Positions 16,680 through 26,367 of a DNA stretch of 56,264 bases are shown here, one piece after another. The notes under the pieces were generated by a model, which was not told where the DNA came from, searched no databases, and saw nothing but the letters and a program-made list of their open reading frames with translations. A program made the position numbers and the translations under genes. Each line of letters begins with the position of its first letter. Within the stretch, counting starts at the first letter, position 1. Source of the stretch: Antrihabitans cavernicola (GTDB lineage: Bacteria > Actinomycetota > Actinomycetes > Mycobacteriales > Mycobacteriaceae). The stretch covers positions 1 to 56,264 of the forward strand of contig NZ_VLNY01000022.1 in assembly GCF_008297975.1 (NCBI RefSeq). The letters run 5' to 3'.

Positions 16680-17797
16680 GCGCGCGCCGGCTCCAGGACC
16701 GGCTCCTGCTGCGCCTCGAGCTCACGAACCAGTGGCAGCACGTTGGCACCGAAGTACTCGATCTCTTCCTGGAAATGCAGGAAGCCGCCGAGGATCAGAT
16801 CGACGCCGAGCTGGCGGTACGCCACTATTCGCTGCGCCACCTGTTCGGGTGTACCGATCAGCTGGGTGCGGAAACCGTCGTTGTACTGGACCAGGTCTTC
16901 GAAACTCGAATCGGCCCACATGCCCTTCTTGTCGCCGGTCGAGTTACCTGCCTGCTGCACGGCGCCCTTGAAGCCTTCCACCGCAGGCTTGTTCGCCTTT
17001 TCGATGATCTCGCGCAACGTATCGCGAGCTTCCTTCTCGGTATCTCGGGCGATGATGAAGCCGTTGAGACCGAACTTGGTCTCGCGCTTCGCTTCCCTTG
17101 CGTGGGTTCGCAGGTCGTCGAGTTGCTCGGTGACCCCGTCGAAGTCCTTGCCGTTGCTGAAGTACCAGTCGGCGTACCGACCACCGTTGACGCGGGCCGC
17201 GCTGGAGTTGCCGCCCTGGAACAGTTCGGGATTGGGGCGCTCGGGTGTGTTGAGCGGCTTCGGCTTGAGCGTGAAATCGTGAATCCGGTAGAAGTCGCCA
17301 CGGAAGTCGACGTCGTCCTCGGTCCAGATCTTGCGCAGCACCTGCAGGAATTCCGCGCTGCGACGGTAACGCTCGTCGTGCTCGAGCCACGGCTCGCCCA
17401 AATGCGTGAATTCGTCCTTGAACCAACCACTCACGACGTTGACGGCGAAGCGGCCGTTCGACAGGTGGTCGGCGGTGGCGCCGAGCTTCGCGAGTACGGC
17501 AGGCTGCCACAGTCCTGGGTGCACCGCGGCGATCACCTTGAGCCGCTCGGTCGCCAACAGCAGAGCGAGGCTGAAGCTCGTCGACTCGTGCTGGAACTCG
17601 GCGCCGTAGCTGGCCTCGTAACGCACCTGGCTCAGCGCGTACTCGAAGCCGTTGTTCTCGGCCGTCTGCGCCAACTTCTTGTTGTACTCGTAATCCCAGC
17701 TGGTGCGCTGCTCGATGGTGGAGGTGACCAGCCCGCCACTGACGTTGGGAACCCAGTAGGCGAACTTGATCTCGTCGGCGATCTTCTCGGTGCTCAT
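16676..17797 (-). CDS. sfnG: FMNH2-dependent dimethylsulfone monooxygenase (SfnG)
   Basis: A 373-aa luciferase-like monooxygenase that converts dimethylsulfone to methanesulfinate. It begins MSTEKIADEIKFAYWVPNVS, then SQVRYEASYGAEFQHES, VNVVSGWFKDEFTHLGEPW (family signature) and the long insert NGKDFDGVTEQLDDLRTHA. It ends near GGFLHFQEEIEYFGANVLP. It is the first gene of the sfnG-sfnB-ssuD operon, an assimilation route from dimethylsulfone through methanesulfinate and methanesulfonate to sulfite. The operon lies divergent from an amino acid permease with a 125-bp gap, where the promoter should be. Expression under sulfate limitation is likely by analogy, not shown by the sequence. Confidence 0.92.
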   Translation of the reverse strand: MSTEKIADEIKFAYWVPNVSGGLVTSTIEQRTSWDYEYNKKLAQTAENNGFEYALSQVRYEASYGAEFQHESTSFSLALLLATERLKVIAAVHPGLWQPAVLAKLGATADHLSNGRFAVNVVSGWFKDEFTHLGEPWLEHDERYRRSAEFLQVLRKIWTEDDVDFRGDFYRIHDFTLKPKPLNTPERPNPELFQGGNSSAARVNGGRYADWYFSNGKDFDGVTEQLDDLRTHAREAKRETKFGLNGFIIARDTEKEARDTLREIIEKANKPAVEGFKGAVQQAGNSTGDKKGMWADSSFEDLVQYNDGFRTQLIGTPEQVAQRIVAYRQLGVDLILGGFLHFQEEIEYFGANVLPLVRELEAQQEPVLEPARA

Positions 17798-17922
17798 GTA
17801 CGTCCTTGCGTTGCGGTGTCGGTCAACGGCTCAGCGTCTCGGCAAACGACGGTTCGGCCAACCCATGCAACGCCGATGAACGAAACCCTTGACATTGCGA
17901 GATAGTCGCGTTGGCTTGTCCG

Positions 17923-19338
17923 ATGCCAAGTACCGCAACAGCGCACACCGACGAGGCCAGCCTCGGCACCGGCCTGCAACGCCGACACATGAACTTGATC
18001 GCACTCGGCGGCGTGATCGGCGCAGGTCTCTTCGTCGGGAGCGGCGTGGTGATCGGCGACGCGGGACCCGCCGCGGTGGTGTCGTTTCTGATCGGCGGCA
18101 TCATCACCACCCTCATCATGCGGATGCTTGCCGAAATGGCAGTTGCCCGACCGGTGATCGGCTCGTTCTACGAGTACGCACGCCAAGCGCTCGGCGACAG
18201 AGCAGGATTCGCCACCGGCTGGATGTACTGGTACTTCTTTGTCATCGTCGTCGCGGTGGAAGCCGTTGCGGGAGGACGCATTCTGCAGTTGTGGATACCG
18301 GCCGTCCCACTGTGGATTCTCAGCTTCGCATTGATGATCATTCTGACGGGCACCAACATGGTGTCGGCTCGATCCTTCGGTGAGTTCGAATACTGGTTCA
18401 GCTCGATCAAGGTGATCGCGATCGTGCTGTTCCTCGGCATGGGCATCCTGTGGATCACCGGGCTGTGGCCGGATTCCACACCGGGACTTGGCAATCTGGT
18501 CAGCCACGGCGGATTCACGCCGCTGGGCTGGGGTGCGGTGCTGGCGGCGGTGGTGCCCTGCGTCGCTTTCTACACCGGTGCCGAGATCGTCACGATTGCC
18601 GCCGCCGAATCCGAAGACCCCAAGGGCGCGGTGCAACGGGCCATGCGGTCGATCGTCGCACGGATCGTGGCCTTCTACGTCGGCTCGATCTTCATCGTCG
18701 TCTCGATCCAGGCATGGGACGCCAAGAGCGTCGGTGTCAGTCCGTACGCGGCAGTACTCGACGTGCTGGGCATCCCCGGGGTCAGCACGGTCATGAACTT
18801 CATCGTCCTCACCGCGGTCCTGTCGTGCTTGAACTCGGCGCTCTACACCACGTCGCGAATGCTGTTCGCGCTCACCAGAAACGGTGACGCACCGCACGTC
18901 TTCACCAAGCTGTCCAACAACGGTGTACCGCGCCGCGCGATTCTGCTCGGCACCACCGTCGGCTACGTCTCCGTGGCCGCCACCTATCTGTGGGGCGACG
19001 TGGTGTTCAACTTCCTCATCAACTCCTACGGTGCGGTCGCACTGTTCGTGTATTTGATCATCGCCATCTCCCAGGTGGTGTTGCGGAAACGGCTCGAGCG
19101 CGACGATCCAGGTTCGCTGCGCTTGAAGATGTGGCTCTTCCCCTGGCTGAGTTACGCCACCATTGCCGTGATGGTGATCGTGATCGTCGAAATGGCGCTG
19201 CTGAAGAGCACACGCTCACAGTTCCTGATGAGTGGCGTGACGTTGCTGGTCATCCTTGCCGTATACGAGGTGCGTCGGCGACTTGCGGGACGGAAGCCGG
19301 CCCTGACCGCAGCAGAGACCAGTTCACGACAGGGATGA
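17923..19338 (+). CDS. Amino acid permease (APC superfamily, AAT-like)
   Basis: A 471-aa membrane protein with about 12 helices. The APC signature is RRHMNLIALGGVIGAGLFVG in helix 1, then SFYEYARQALGDRAGF (helix 3 region), a helix-6 segment AAVVPCVAFYTGAEIVTIAA and the loop AAESEDPKGAVQRAMRS. These are features of the AAT/GABA permease group, which import amino acids or GABA with protons. I chose ATG 17923; a TTG at 17911 is possible and neither has a strong ribosome binding site. The gene is divergent from the sulfur operon but no sulfur-specific feature is seen. Its last 89 bases overlap the convergent DUF4345 gene. Confidence 0.88.
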   Translation: MPSTATAHTDEASLGTGLQRRHMNLIALGGVIGAGLFVGSGVVIGDAGPAAVVSFLIGGIITTLIMRMLAEMAVARPVIGSFYEYARQALGDRAGFATGWMYWYFFVIVVAVEAVAGGRILQLWIPAVPLWILSFALMIILTGTNMVSARSFGEFEYWFSSIKVIAIVLFLGMGILWITGLWPDSTPGLGNLVSHGGFTPLGWGAVLAAVVPCVAFYTGAEIVTIAAAESEDPKGAVQRAMRSIVARIVAFYVGSIFIVVSIQAWDAKSVGVSPYAAVLDVLGIPGVSTVMNFIVLTAVLSCLNSALYTTSRMLFALTRNGDAPHVFTKLSNNGVPRRAILLGTTVGYVSVAATYLWGDVVFNFLINSYGAVALFVYLIIAISQVVLRKRLERDDPGSLRLKMWLFPWLSYATIAVMVIVIVEMALLKSTRSQFLMSGVTLLVILAVYEVRRRLAGRKPALTAAETSSRQG

Positions 19339-19666
19339 CGAGTTCCACCGGAATCATCAGCACGTAGAACCAGTTCGGTGTTCCCGTCTGCAGCCAGGCA
19401 AGCAGGCGGGCGAGCCCGCCGAGAAAGAACAGCAGACCCAACAGGTTGACTACGCCGGCGCGGTGGTCGAGATCTTGTGCGGCCCAGACGAAACCGAGGC
19501 CGTAGGCGGCGAACAGGACGAAGCAGAAGCGGAGGTCGCTGTCTACGGTCGCGTTGACCGATCCGCCGCCGATGATGGTGGAGACCCCGAAGAACAGGTG
19601 CACCACACCGATTGCTGTGCACACCAGACCGAACACGACAAGCCACCAGCGGAACGCAGTTCGCAT
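19250..19666 (-). CDS. DUF4345-like four-helix membrane protein
   Basis: A 138-aa integral membrane protein with four hydrophobic helices: WWLVVFGLVCTAIGVVHLFFG, LRFCFVLFAAYGLGFVWAA, VVNLLGLLFFLGGLARLLAW and WFYVLMIPVELVIPVVNW. The pattern of a helix 1 ending in H-L-F-F-G, then D-S-D-L-R-F, resembles DUF4345 proteins. AGGAGG five bases before ATG 19666 fixes the start. It is divergent from a TetR gene with a palindrome between, so it is probably the repressor's target. The 3' end overlaps the permease gene by 89 bases. Confidence 0.7.
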   Translation of the reverse strand: MRTAFRWWLVVFGLVCTAIGVVHLFFGVSTIIGGGSVNATVDSDLRFCFVLFAAYGLGFVWAAQDLDHRAGVVNLLGLLFFLGGLARLLAWLQTGTPNWFYVLMIPVELVIPVVNWSLLRSGPASVPQVADAPRIRQG

Positions 19667-19676
19667 CACGGCCTCC

Positions 19677-19696
19677 TATTAGACGATTGTCGAATA
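19677..19696. promoter_or_regulatory. Probable TetR operator between DUF4345 gene and TetR
   Basis: TATTAGACGATTGTCGAATA is an imperfect 20-bp palindrome (16 of 20 positions symmetric, form TATTnGACnATnGTCnAATA). It lies immediately upstream of the DUF4345 ribosome binding site and 55 bases before the TetR start, a typical shared operator. Confidence 0.65.
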
Positions 19697-19750
19697 GACT
19701 AAGGTTAGGACTACGCTGCGTCGTGGTCAATGGCTGCCTAAAGTCGAGAT

Positions 19751-20347
19751 GTGCCACGTACCAGACTGACTCCGAATCAACGACGCGATCACCTGATGGA
19801 CGTGGGCGCCAAGGTGTTCGCCGTGCAGGCGTACGAGGACATCTCGATGGACGGCATCGCTGGCGAGGCAGGCGTCTCGCGGGCGCTGCTCTATCACTAC
19901 TTCCCGAACAAACGAGACTTCTTCTCTGCGATATGGGCACGTGCGCACGACGGCTTGCTCGAGTCGGCCGTCTTCGACGACACTCGACCGCTGATCGAGC
20001 AGGCTCGGGATGCTCTGACCGCCCACTACGTCTTCTACGAACAGAACGCCGCGCTGGTCTTCATTGCCAACCGCAGCGAGATCTCGTCGGATCCGATCGT
20101 GCGCGACCCGGTCATGGCTGACCTCAACATCATTCGGCACCGGTTGCTCGACGCGAGCGGTGCCACTGGACATACCCGAGCTATTGCTTCGGCGGGGCTC
20201 GCCGGCTGGATCGCATTGGTGCGCGAGGTCGGAATCGAGTGGCTGCAGTATCGGCAGATCTCACGCGTGGAGGCGATCGACATCTGCATGGCCACGCTCG
20301 TCACGGCCGTCGGACCTGGCATCGATCTCGACCGAACACCCGGCTGA
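19751..20347 (+). CDS. TetR family regulator
   Basis: A 198-aa repressor. The DNA-binding domain covers residues 1-60: RRDHLMDVGAKVFAVQAYED, then ISMDGIAGEAGVSRALLYHYFPNKRDFF with the helix-turn-helix. The C-terminal ligand domain contains VFIANRSEISSDPIVRDPVM, a form common in actinobacterial TetR proteins of unknown ligand. GTG 19751 is the start. It faces away from the DUF4345 membrane gene across a palindrome, which suggests it controls that gene and itself. Confidence 0.88.
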   Translation: MPRTRLTPNQRRDHLMDVGAKVFAVQAYEDISMDGIAGEAGVSRALLYHYFPNKRDFFSAIWARAHDGLLESAVFDDTRPLIEQARDALTAHYVFYEQNAALVFIANRSEISSDPIVRDPVMADLNIIRHRLLDASGATGHTRAIASAGLAGWIALVREVGIEWLQYRQISRVEAIDICMATLVTAVGPGIDLDRTPG

Positions 20348-20353
20348 CGGCGA

Positions 20354-22375
20354 TCATTCACACTTGATGATCGGCACCGGATCGTATTTGACAGTTCGGG
20401 TATGCGTCGAGATCTGTTGCCCCGTAGCATGATCGGTGATCACGCGGGTATTGCTCGCAGTGAAGCCCGGCGCACCAGTGGACGGAATGCAATCGTCCCC
20501 CTTGGGTAGCGTCTGCGACTCCGGCTCGGTTTCCTTGGTGCGATCACCGGTAATCGATTCGACGTCCACCGTCTTGGTTCCCCAGATGCGCACGGTCACA
20601 TCGGAACTGGTGCCCGACGACTGGATGAGAATTCCGGTCTTGGTGTTGTTGCGGAACTGCAGGTCGATCGCGCCCTCGAATACCGTCGCTTCACGTGCCT
20701 CGGGATAGCGCTTGATGTAGTAGCTGTGCTCGGTGTGTTCGACGTCTTCCAACCCGGCAAAGTAACTCGCGTTGTACAGCGTGGTCGCGAACTGGCTGAT
20801 CCCGCCGCCGACTGCTTTCGACGGTCGACCGTGATCGATGATGCCCGACGGCACGTAGCCCTGCGCCTCGCCGCGCGGACCGGTATAGCCGTTGAGCGAG
20901 AACGTATCTCCCGGTTTCACGATGGCGCCGTTGACATCCTGCGCCACCAAACGGATGTTCACGCCGGAGGCGGATTCGAAACCGCCCGTGGTGAATTCGC
21001 CGATCACCTCCTTGATGCCAAGAGCGTTTGCGCCTTCGGTGGTGAGCTTCGGCGGCACCGGCTCGTAGACCGCGGCGACCGTGCGCGGCGCGGGAGCCGC
21101 CAGCAGTGCAGGTAGCGGATCGAGCGTCTTCTGCCACTGCACCAGATCGCCGACGACGGCGGGCAGGACGGCAGGCGAACCGCCCGCGACGGAGATCGTG
21201 GCGTCCTTGGGTTCGATCTCGGTGTCGGCGAGTTGCGGCGCAAGAATGCCGGTCGCAGCGGCCCGATCGAATTGGGGAGCCAAGCCGCCCTTCCCATCCG
21301 GCGCGAATTTCAACACCGCACCGACTTGGTCCTTGGCGAGCGTTGCGTTCTTGCCGTTCTTACCGGTGAAGACGAGGTCGTTGGCGACGGCCGGTCCCGC
21401 GACCTCGGCGACCGCCTTGTCGACAGCCGCTTGATCGACGGACACATCGGTGACGGTCACCGGAAGATCGATCTGAGCGTTCGATGCCCACTCGTCTATC
21501 AGCGCGCTCTTGGCACCGTCGACGTCGAGCTTCTGACCGTCGACCGGTTTCACGCCGACAGCCTTCGCGCCCTCGAACACCACGTTGCCCTCGACCGGCG
21601 CCCGATCGACCTGACTGCGCAGCTTCTCGACGGCGGCCGTCAGAGCGGTCCGGTCGACGGCAGGCACCAGATCGACATCACGACTGGTGAAGAACGACGT
21701 GATGCGGGTGATCGGGTTGATCGGCTGCGATCCGACATGGTCGAGCGTCGCATTCCAGTCGACACCGAGGCCGGCGTCCTTGGGCAGCAGCTCGGCCTGA
21801 ACCGAACCCGCCTTCGCTTGCAGCGGCTGCTCGATGCGCGAACCGACGCGGTCCCGGAGTACCGCATCGGCGTCTGCAATGCTCTTGCCACCGAGCGCGA
21901 CGCCTGCGACGTCGACGCCACGGGGGACCTTGCCCGCCGAGGTGAACCAGTCGGTTGCATAGGCGAGCGCGAAAACGGCGAGCACTGCGGCAGCGATCAA
22001 ACCGAACGCGGCAAATCTCGGGCGCTTTCGCCGGGGAGGCGGCGCGTCAGGAGTTGGAACCTCGGCGGGCGGCTGGGTCTGGGTCGAGAGCTGCTCCGGC
22101 TCGGGCGCTGCACTCCACGCCTGCGCCAGCGGCTGCTGCACCGGGATGGCCTGCGTCGGCGGCTCCTGCGGTGCCGCGTGACGTGCAGGCTGATCAGCGG
22201 AATGCGGCGGAACCACAACGCGAAATTCTTGCGTGGGCGCATCGGATCCGGGCTGCTCCGCGGCGGGATCCGTTCCGTGCCGAGCATGGCGGGCGCCCGA
22301 TTGCGGGTCGTTTCCGTCGCTCACGCAGTGCCCTCTCGCCGGATCTGAATTTCGATGTGGATCCTGTTCCGACAT
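20354..22375 (-). CDS. VanW family cell-wall protein with PG-binding-4 repeats
   Basis: A 673-aa type II membrane protein. Residues 1-115 are a Pro/Gln/Ala-rich cytoplasmic region, followed by one helix (FAAFGLIAAAVLAVFALAYA) and a large outer part. Two peptidoglycan-binding-4-like modules follow, seen as GVDVAGVALGGKSIADADAV and the repeat around DVDGAKSALIDEW. The VanW core follows with FTTGGFESASGVNIRLVA, NGAIVKPGDTFSLNGYTGPR, KAVGGGISQFATTLYNASYF and HSYYIKRYPEAREATVF. VanW/YoaR-like proteins are linked to cell-wall handling, but the exact reaction is unknown. The gene ends seven bases from the TetR stop. Confidence 0.9.
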   Translation of the reverse strand: MSEQDPHRNSDPARGHCVSDGNDPQSGARHARHGTDPAAEQPGSDAPTQEFRVVVPPHSADQPARHAAPQEPPTQAIPVQQPLAQAWSAAPEPEQLSTQTQPPAEVPTPDAPPPRRKRPRFAAFGLIAAAVLAVFALAYATDWFTSAGKVPRGVDVAGVALGGKSIADADAVLRDRVGSRIEQPLQAKAGSVQAELLPKDAGLGVDWNATLDHVGSQPINPITRITSFFTSRDVDLVPAVDRTALTAAVEKLRSQVDRAPVEGNVVFEGAKAVGVKPVDGQKLDVDGAKSALIDEWASNAQIDLPVTVTDVSVDQAAVDKAVAEVAGPAVANDLVFTGKNGKNATLAKDQVGAVLKFAPDGKGGLAPQFDRAAATGILAPQLADTEIEPKDATISVAGGSPAVLPAVVGDLVQWQKTLDPLPALLAAPAPRTVAAVYEPVPPKLTTEGANALGIKEVIGEFTTGGFESASGVNIRLVAQDVNGAIVKPGDTFSLNGYTGPRGEAQGYVPSGIIDHGRPSKAVGGGISQFATTLYNASYFAGLEDVEHTEHSYYIKRYPEAREATVFEGAIDLQFRNNTKTGILIQSSGTSSDVTVRIWGTKTVDVESITGDRTKETEPESQTLPKGDDCIPSTGAPGFTASNTRVITDHATGQQISTHTRTVKYDPVPIIKCE

Positions 22376-22440
22376 TTCAGCCTAGTCGGGCAAACGGGAT
22401 GCGCGACTTCGCGCTCACAGTAAACGGGCTCAAAGTAAAT

Positions 22441-22487
22441 GGCCCTACGCGGCTGCCGGGTCGGGGGTCTGGCAGCAGCGCAGGGCC
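22441..22487. repeat. Hairpin in the VanW-fadA2 gap
   Basis: Arms GGCCCTACGCGGCTGCC (22441-22457) and GGCAGCAGCGCAGGGCC (22471-22487) pair at 15 of 17 positions around a 13-base loop. It lies downstream of fadA2 and upstream of the VanW gene, both on the minus strand. It could be a second terminator or a leader structure of the VanW message. Confidence 0.55.
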
Positions 22488-22561
22488 GCCTGGGATATCG
22501 CTATCGATCGCGCAGCGTTACACATCCCAGGAAAAAGATTTATGAGCTGTAAAACGCAAAG

Positions 22562-22603
22562 CGCCCGGAGCCTGACGACCCCTCGGTGTCAGGACTCCGG
22601 GCG
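22562..22603 (-). terminator. Terminator of fadA2
   Basis: Outer arms CGCCCGGAG / CTCCGGGCG (22562-22570, 22595-22603) and inner arms CTGAC / GTCAG form a hairpin 20 bases past the fadA2 stop. On the minus strand it is followed by CTTTGCGTTTTAC, a T-rich tail. Confidence 0.8.
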
Positions 22604-22623
22604 GAGCTTCTCGCGGTGAGCTG

Positions 22624-23961
22624 TCAGCGCTCGATGATCGCCGTGACGCCCTGTCCACCTGCAGCGCAGATGGAGATCAGGCCACGGCCCGATCCCTTTT
22701 CGGCCAGCATCTTCGCCAGCGATGCAACGATGCGACCACCGGTTGCGGCGAACGGGTGACCGGCCGCCAGCGACGAACCGTTGACGTTGAGCTTGGACCG
22801 GTCGATCGATCCCAGCGCGCCGTCGAGGCCGAGCCGCTCCTTGCAGTACTCGTCCGACTCGAACGCCTGGAGTGTGGCGAGAACCACCGATGCGAAGGCC
22901 TCGTGGATCTCGTAGTAGTCGAAATCCTGCAGCGTCAGACCGTTGCGAGCGAGCAGACGCGGGATCGCGTAGGTCGGCGCCATCAGCAGGCCGTCGGGGC
23001 CGTGCACGTAGTCGACAGCGGCGGTCTCGGAATCGACCAGATGCGCGAGCACCGGCAGCTTGCGCTCGGCGGCCCACTCGTCCGAAGACAGCAGCGCAGC
23101 GGAGGCACCGTCGGTGAGCGGCGTCGAGTTACCCGCCGTCATGGTGGCGTCGCCCAGCTTCACACCGAACACGGGGTTCAGCGTCGCAAGCTTCTCGACT
23201 GTCGAACCGGGACGCAGGTTGTCGTCGCGCGTCAGGCCCAGGAACGGGGTGACGAGATCGTCGAAGAAACCTCGGTCGTAGGCGGAGGCCATGTTCTTGT
23301 GGCTGGCGGCGGCAAGTTCGTCCTGGTCCTCGCGACGGATGCCGAATTCCTTGGCGGTGATCGCGGCGTGGTCACCCATCGACTTGCCGGTGCGCGGCTC
23401 GCCGTTGCGCGGGATCTCCAGGCCGACCATGCCCGGACGGACGTTGCCCAGCAACTTGACGCGGTCGCCGGTGGTCTTCGCCCGGTTCAGCGACAGCAGG
23501 AATTCGCGAAGGTCGTCGTTGACGCCGATCGGGGCGTCGGACGTGGTGTCGACGCCACCGCCGACACCGGCCTCGATACGACCGGCCGCGATGGCGTCAC
23601 CGACGGCAACGATCGATTGCAGGCCGGTTCCGCAGGCCTGCTGCAGGTCGTAGGCGGCGGTGTACGGGCTCAGCGAGCTACCGAGGACGCACTCGCGCAT
23701 CAGGTTGAAGTCGCGGCTGTGCTTGAGCACCGCGCCGCCGACGACCAGACCGAGCTGCTCACCCTGCAACCCGAAACGGCTGACGAGCCCGTCCAGTGTG
23801 GCGGTGAACATGTCCTGATTGGACGCTTGCGCGTAAGCCTTGTCCGATCGCGCGAACGGAATACGATTGCCACCGAGGATGGCGACCGGGCGCAGTTGCT
23901 TGCCGTTGTCGCTCTTCGGGGCGGCTGCCGTGGTGGAACTACTGCGGGCTTTGCTGGTCAC
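22624..23961 (-). CDS. fadA2: Acetyl-CoA C-acyltransferase (thiolase), FadA2/FadI-like
   Basis: A 445-aa thiolase that cleaves 3-ketoacyl-CoA in beta-oxidation or makes acetoacetyl-CoA. [18 protein letters not shown] opens the domain, and [20 protein letters not shown] holds the acylated Cys. [11 protein letters not shown] holds the catalytic His, [18 protein letters not shown] the second His, and [15 protein letters not shown] the second Cys. It closely follows the remembered M. tuberculosis FadA2 (Rv0243). GTG 23961, with GGAGA five bases upstream, was chosen. The longer frame to 24075 would run through the operator palindrome. It is divergent from fabG4 as in M. tuberculosis. Confidence 0.95.
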   Translation of the reverse strand: MTSKARSSSTTAAAPKSDNGKQLRPVAILGGNRIPFARSDKAYAQASNQDMFTATLDGLVSRFGLQGEQLGLVVGGAVLKHSRDFNLMRECVLGSSLSPYTAAYDLQQACGTGLQSIVAVGDAIAAGRIEAGVGGGVDTTSDAPIGVNDDLREFLLSLNRAKTTGDRVKLLGNVRPGMVGLEIPRNGEPRTGKSMGDHAAITAKEFGIRREDQDELAAASHKNMASAYDRGFFDDLVTPFLGLTRDDNLRPGSTVEKLATLNPVFGVKLGDATMTAGNSTPLTDGASAALLSSDEWAAERKLPVLAHLVDSETAAVDYVHGPDGLLMAPTYAIPRLLARNGLTLQDFDYYEIHEAFASVVLATLQAFESDEYCKERLGLDGALGSIDRSKLNVNGSSLAAGHPFAATGGRIVASLAKMLAEKGSGRGLISICAAGGQGVTAIIER

Positions 23962-24001
23962 TTCCGTCTCCAAGATCTGGTGGGGGTCTGCCTCGACATA
24001 C

Positions 24002-24021
24002 AACTTACTCCGGAGTAAGTT
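24002..24021. promoter_or_regulatory. Palindromic operator between fadA2 and fabG4
   Basis: AACTTACTCCGGAGTAAGTT is a perfect 20-bp palindrome in the 130-bp divergent promoter region, 41 bases before the fadA2 start and 71 before fabG4. Its arms CTTACTC...GTAAG recur in front of the TetR gene at 26989, which points to that TetR as the ligand-controlled repressor of both directions. Confidence 0.8.
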
Positions 24022-24091
24022 ATATGTCGACACCGCACCCGTCATCAGTGCGGACATTCCGTATGCAGTCGACACAGAGAAGGTAGAAAAA

Positions 24092-25438
24092 GTGGCAGCC
24101 AGTAAGGGAGCCCCCGACCTCTATTCGTCGTTCCTGTCCACAGGACCGGGCGCGTTCATCGCCAAGCAGGCCGGATTGCCCCAGCCCGAGAAACTGCGTC
24201 GATACAAGGCAGGCGAGCCCGCTCTCGCCGGACCGGTGCTGCTCGGCGGCAGTGGTCGCCTGGTCGAGCCGATCCGTGAGCTCCTGTCGGACTACCAGTT
24301 CGCGACAGGTAATGACAGCAAGTACGGCGCGTTGGTATTCGACGCGACCGGCATCGCCGACGTCGAAGGTCTGCGCGAGCTGTACACGTTCTTCCAACCG
24401 GTGATTCGCAACCTGGCACCGAGCGCCCGCGTGGTGGTCATCGGCACGACGCCGGAGGAATCGTCGAGCGTCGACGGTCAGATCGCCCAGCGCTCGCTCG
24501 AGGGCTTCACCCGCAGCGTTGGCAAGGAGATCAAGCACGGCGCAACCGCCCAGTTGGTCTACGTCTCACCGAACTCGTCGGCCGGCCAGTCGGGCCTGGC
24601 GTCCACTCTGCGCTTCCTGCTCTCGGCCAAGTCGGCGTTCGTCGACGGCCAGGTCATCCGCATCGGTTCCGAGGACTCCACCGCACCCGCCAACTGGGAC
24701 CGCCCGCTCGACGGCAAGGTCGCCATCGTGACCGGTGCCGCCCGCGGCATCGGTGCCACCATCGCCGAGGTGCTCTCCCGCGACGGTGCACACGTGATCT
24801 GCGCGGACATCCCGTCCGCCGGTGAAGCACTGTCGGAGACGGCGAACAAGGTCGGCGGCACATCGCTGGCGCTCGACGTCAGTGCACCCGATGCGGGCGA
24901 GACCCTCGCGGCGCACGTTCTCGAGCGGCACGGCGGCGCGGACATCGTCGTCCACAACGCAGGCATCACCCGCGACAAGACCCTCGCCAACATGGACGAC
25001 GCCCGCTGGGACTCCGTGATCGGCGTGAACTTGCTTGCACCGCAGCGCATCACCGACGCGCTGGTCGCGAAGGGCGCGCTCAAGGACGGCGGCCGCGTCG
25101 TCGACGTCTCGTCGATCGCAGGCATTGCAGGCAACCGCGGCCAGACCAACTACGGCACCTCCAAGGCCGGCGTCATCGGTCTGGTGCAGGCCACCGCACC
25201 GGTGCTGGCGAAGAAGAACATCACCATCAACGCCGTGGCCCCCGGCTTCATCGAAACCGCGATGACGGCTGCCATTCCGTTCGCCACCCGCGAGGCAGGC
25301 CGACGGATGAGCTCGCTTCTGCAGGGTGGCGAGACCGTGGACGTCGCCGAGACGGTCGCCTACTTCGCAAGCCCGGCGTCGAACGCCGTCACCGGCAACA
25401 TCGTCCGGGTCTGCGGGCAGAGCCTGTTGGGCGCATGA
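24092..25438 (+). CDS. fabG4: 3-oxoacyl-ACP/CoA reductase FabG4-like (SDR)
   Basis: A 448-aa high-molecular-weight SDR. The N-terminal 190 aa form a degenerate flavodoxin-like Rossmann lobe ([20 protein letters not shown]). The C-terminal lobe is a full SDR with [20 protein letters not shown] (NAD cofactor), [44 protein letters not shown] (Ser-Tyr-Lys active site) and [10 protein letters not shown]. This two-lobe layout is that of M. tuberculosis FabG4 (Rv0242c), an NADH-preferring reductase of 3-ketoacyl-CoA. GTG 24092 has AGAAGG upstream; a longer in-frame extension would overlap fadA2. Its stop overlaps the htdX start (ATGA). Confidence 0.94.
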   Translation: MAASKGAPDLYSSFLSTGPGAFIAKQAGLPQPEKLRRYKAGEPALAGPVLLGGSGRLVEPIRELLSDYQFATGNDSKYGALVFDATGIADVEGLRELYTFFQPVIRNLAPSARVVVIGTTPEESSSVDGQIAQRSLEGFTRSVGKEIKHGATAQLVYVSPNSSAGQSGLASTLRFLLSAKSAFVDGQVIRIGSEDSTAPANWDRPLDGKVAIVTGAARGIGATIAEVLSRDGAHVICADIPSAGEALSETANKVGGTSLALDVSAPDAGETLAAHVLERHGGADIVVHNAGITRDKTLANMDDARWDSVIGVNLLAPQRITDALVAKGALKDGGRVVDVSSIAGIAGNRGQTNYGTSKAGVIGLVQATAPVLAKKNITINAVAPGFIETAMTAAIPFATREAGRRMSSLLQGGETVDVAETVAYFASPASNAVTGNIVRVCGQSLLGA

Positions 25439-26322
25439 TGTCGACGCCGAACGTGCTGCGGCTCAGCAAGATCCAGAAGCTGGACGGTCAGCCGAAGACG
25501 CGCGACATCTACACCCGCGCGGCTTTGGGTGCGTTGCCGTTCCGGAAGTCGAATAGTCGGACGGTGCCGAGCACCACGCTGGCGCTCGACGGGCTGAAGG
25601 TCGATCCCGACAATCTCGCGGCGTACGCCCGGGTGTGCGGTCTGCGATTCGGTGATGCGTTGCCGATCACCTACCCGTTCACCTTGGTGTTCCCGACGGT
25701 GATGAAGCTGATGGTGTCGAAGGGCTTCCCCTTCGCTGCCATGGGTTCGGTGCACGCCGCCAACGAAATTCAGCAGTTCCGACCGATCTCGGTCAGCGAT
25801 CCGCTGGACATCAAGGTGCACGCGGAGAACCTCAGGGAGCATCCGAAGGGCCTGCTGATCGATCTGATCTCCGAGGTGTCGGTCGGACGCGAGTTGGTGT
25901 GGCGGCAGACGTCGTCGTTCCTGAACCAGCAGAAGACGTCGCTCTCGGGCGGACCGAAGCCGGAACCCAAGCCGGAAGAGGTTCCGCCGCCGCCGATGCG
26001 GACGCTGCGCGCCGATCAATCCACGATCAGCAAGTACGCCGCTGTCTCCGGTGATCGCAACCCGATTCACGTCTCGTCGTTGGGCGCCAAGGCATTCGGC
26101 TTCCCCACCACCATCGCGCACGGCATGTGGAGTGCCGCAGCCGCGTTGGCGGCGGTGGAAGGCCGCATTCCCGACGCGGTGACGTACAACGTGAAGTTCG
26201 GCAAGCCGATCCTGTTGCCTGCGACGGTCAACGAATACGCCGAACCGGTGGACACCGGCTGGGACATTTCGTTGAAGCATCCGAAGAAGGGCTATCCGCA
26301 CCTCACAGCAACACTGAGGTAG
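25435..26322 (+). CDS. htdX: MaoC-like 3-hydroxyacyl-thioester dehydratase, HtdX-like
   Basis: A 295-aa double-hotdog hydratase/dehydratase. The N-terminal hotdog lacks catalytic residues; the C-terminal one has the hydratase-2 motif in [23 protein letters not shown] (catalytic Asp and His) followed by [13 protein letters not shown]. It interconverts 3-hydroxyacyl and enoyl thioesters, working with FabG4 and FadA2 in one fatty-acid cycle. ATG 25435 overlaps the fabG4 stop by four bases; an immediately following ATG is an alternative. Matches the remembered Rv0241c position and layout. A hairpin follows. Confidence 0.92.
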   Translation: MMSTPNVLRLSKIQKLDGQPKTRDIYTRAALGALPFRKSNSRTVPSTTLALDGLKVDPDNLAAYARVCGLRFGDALPITYPFTLVFPTVMKLMVSKGFPFAAMGSVHAANEIQQFRPISVSDPLDIKVHAENLREHPKGLLIDLISEVSVGRELVWRQTSSFLNQQKTSLSGGPKPEPKPEEVPPPPMRTLRADQSTISKYAAVSGDRNPIHVSSLGAKAFGFPTTIAHGMWSAAAALAAVEGRIPDAVTYNVKFGKPILLPATVNEYAEPVDTGWDISLKHPKKGYPHLTATLR

Positions 26323-26330
26323 GACGCACT

Positions 26331-26363
26331 CCCTGTGCGCGATCACCTCGATCGCGCACAGGG
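26331..26363. terminator. Convergent terminator, htdX / TetR
   Basis: Arms CCCTGTGCGCGAT (26331-26343) and ATCGCGCACAGGG (26351-26363) pair perfectly over 13 bp around CACCTCG. It sits between two converging stops, nine bases after htdX and five before TetR, so it can serve both strands. Confidence 0.8.
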
Positions 26364-26367
26364 GTCG

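Noticed and set aside
14343-17282. 979-aa open frame antisense to ssuD, sfnB and sfnG
   Set aside because: It runs across three clear genes and their junctions and has no domain; it is a by-product of high GC content.
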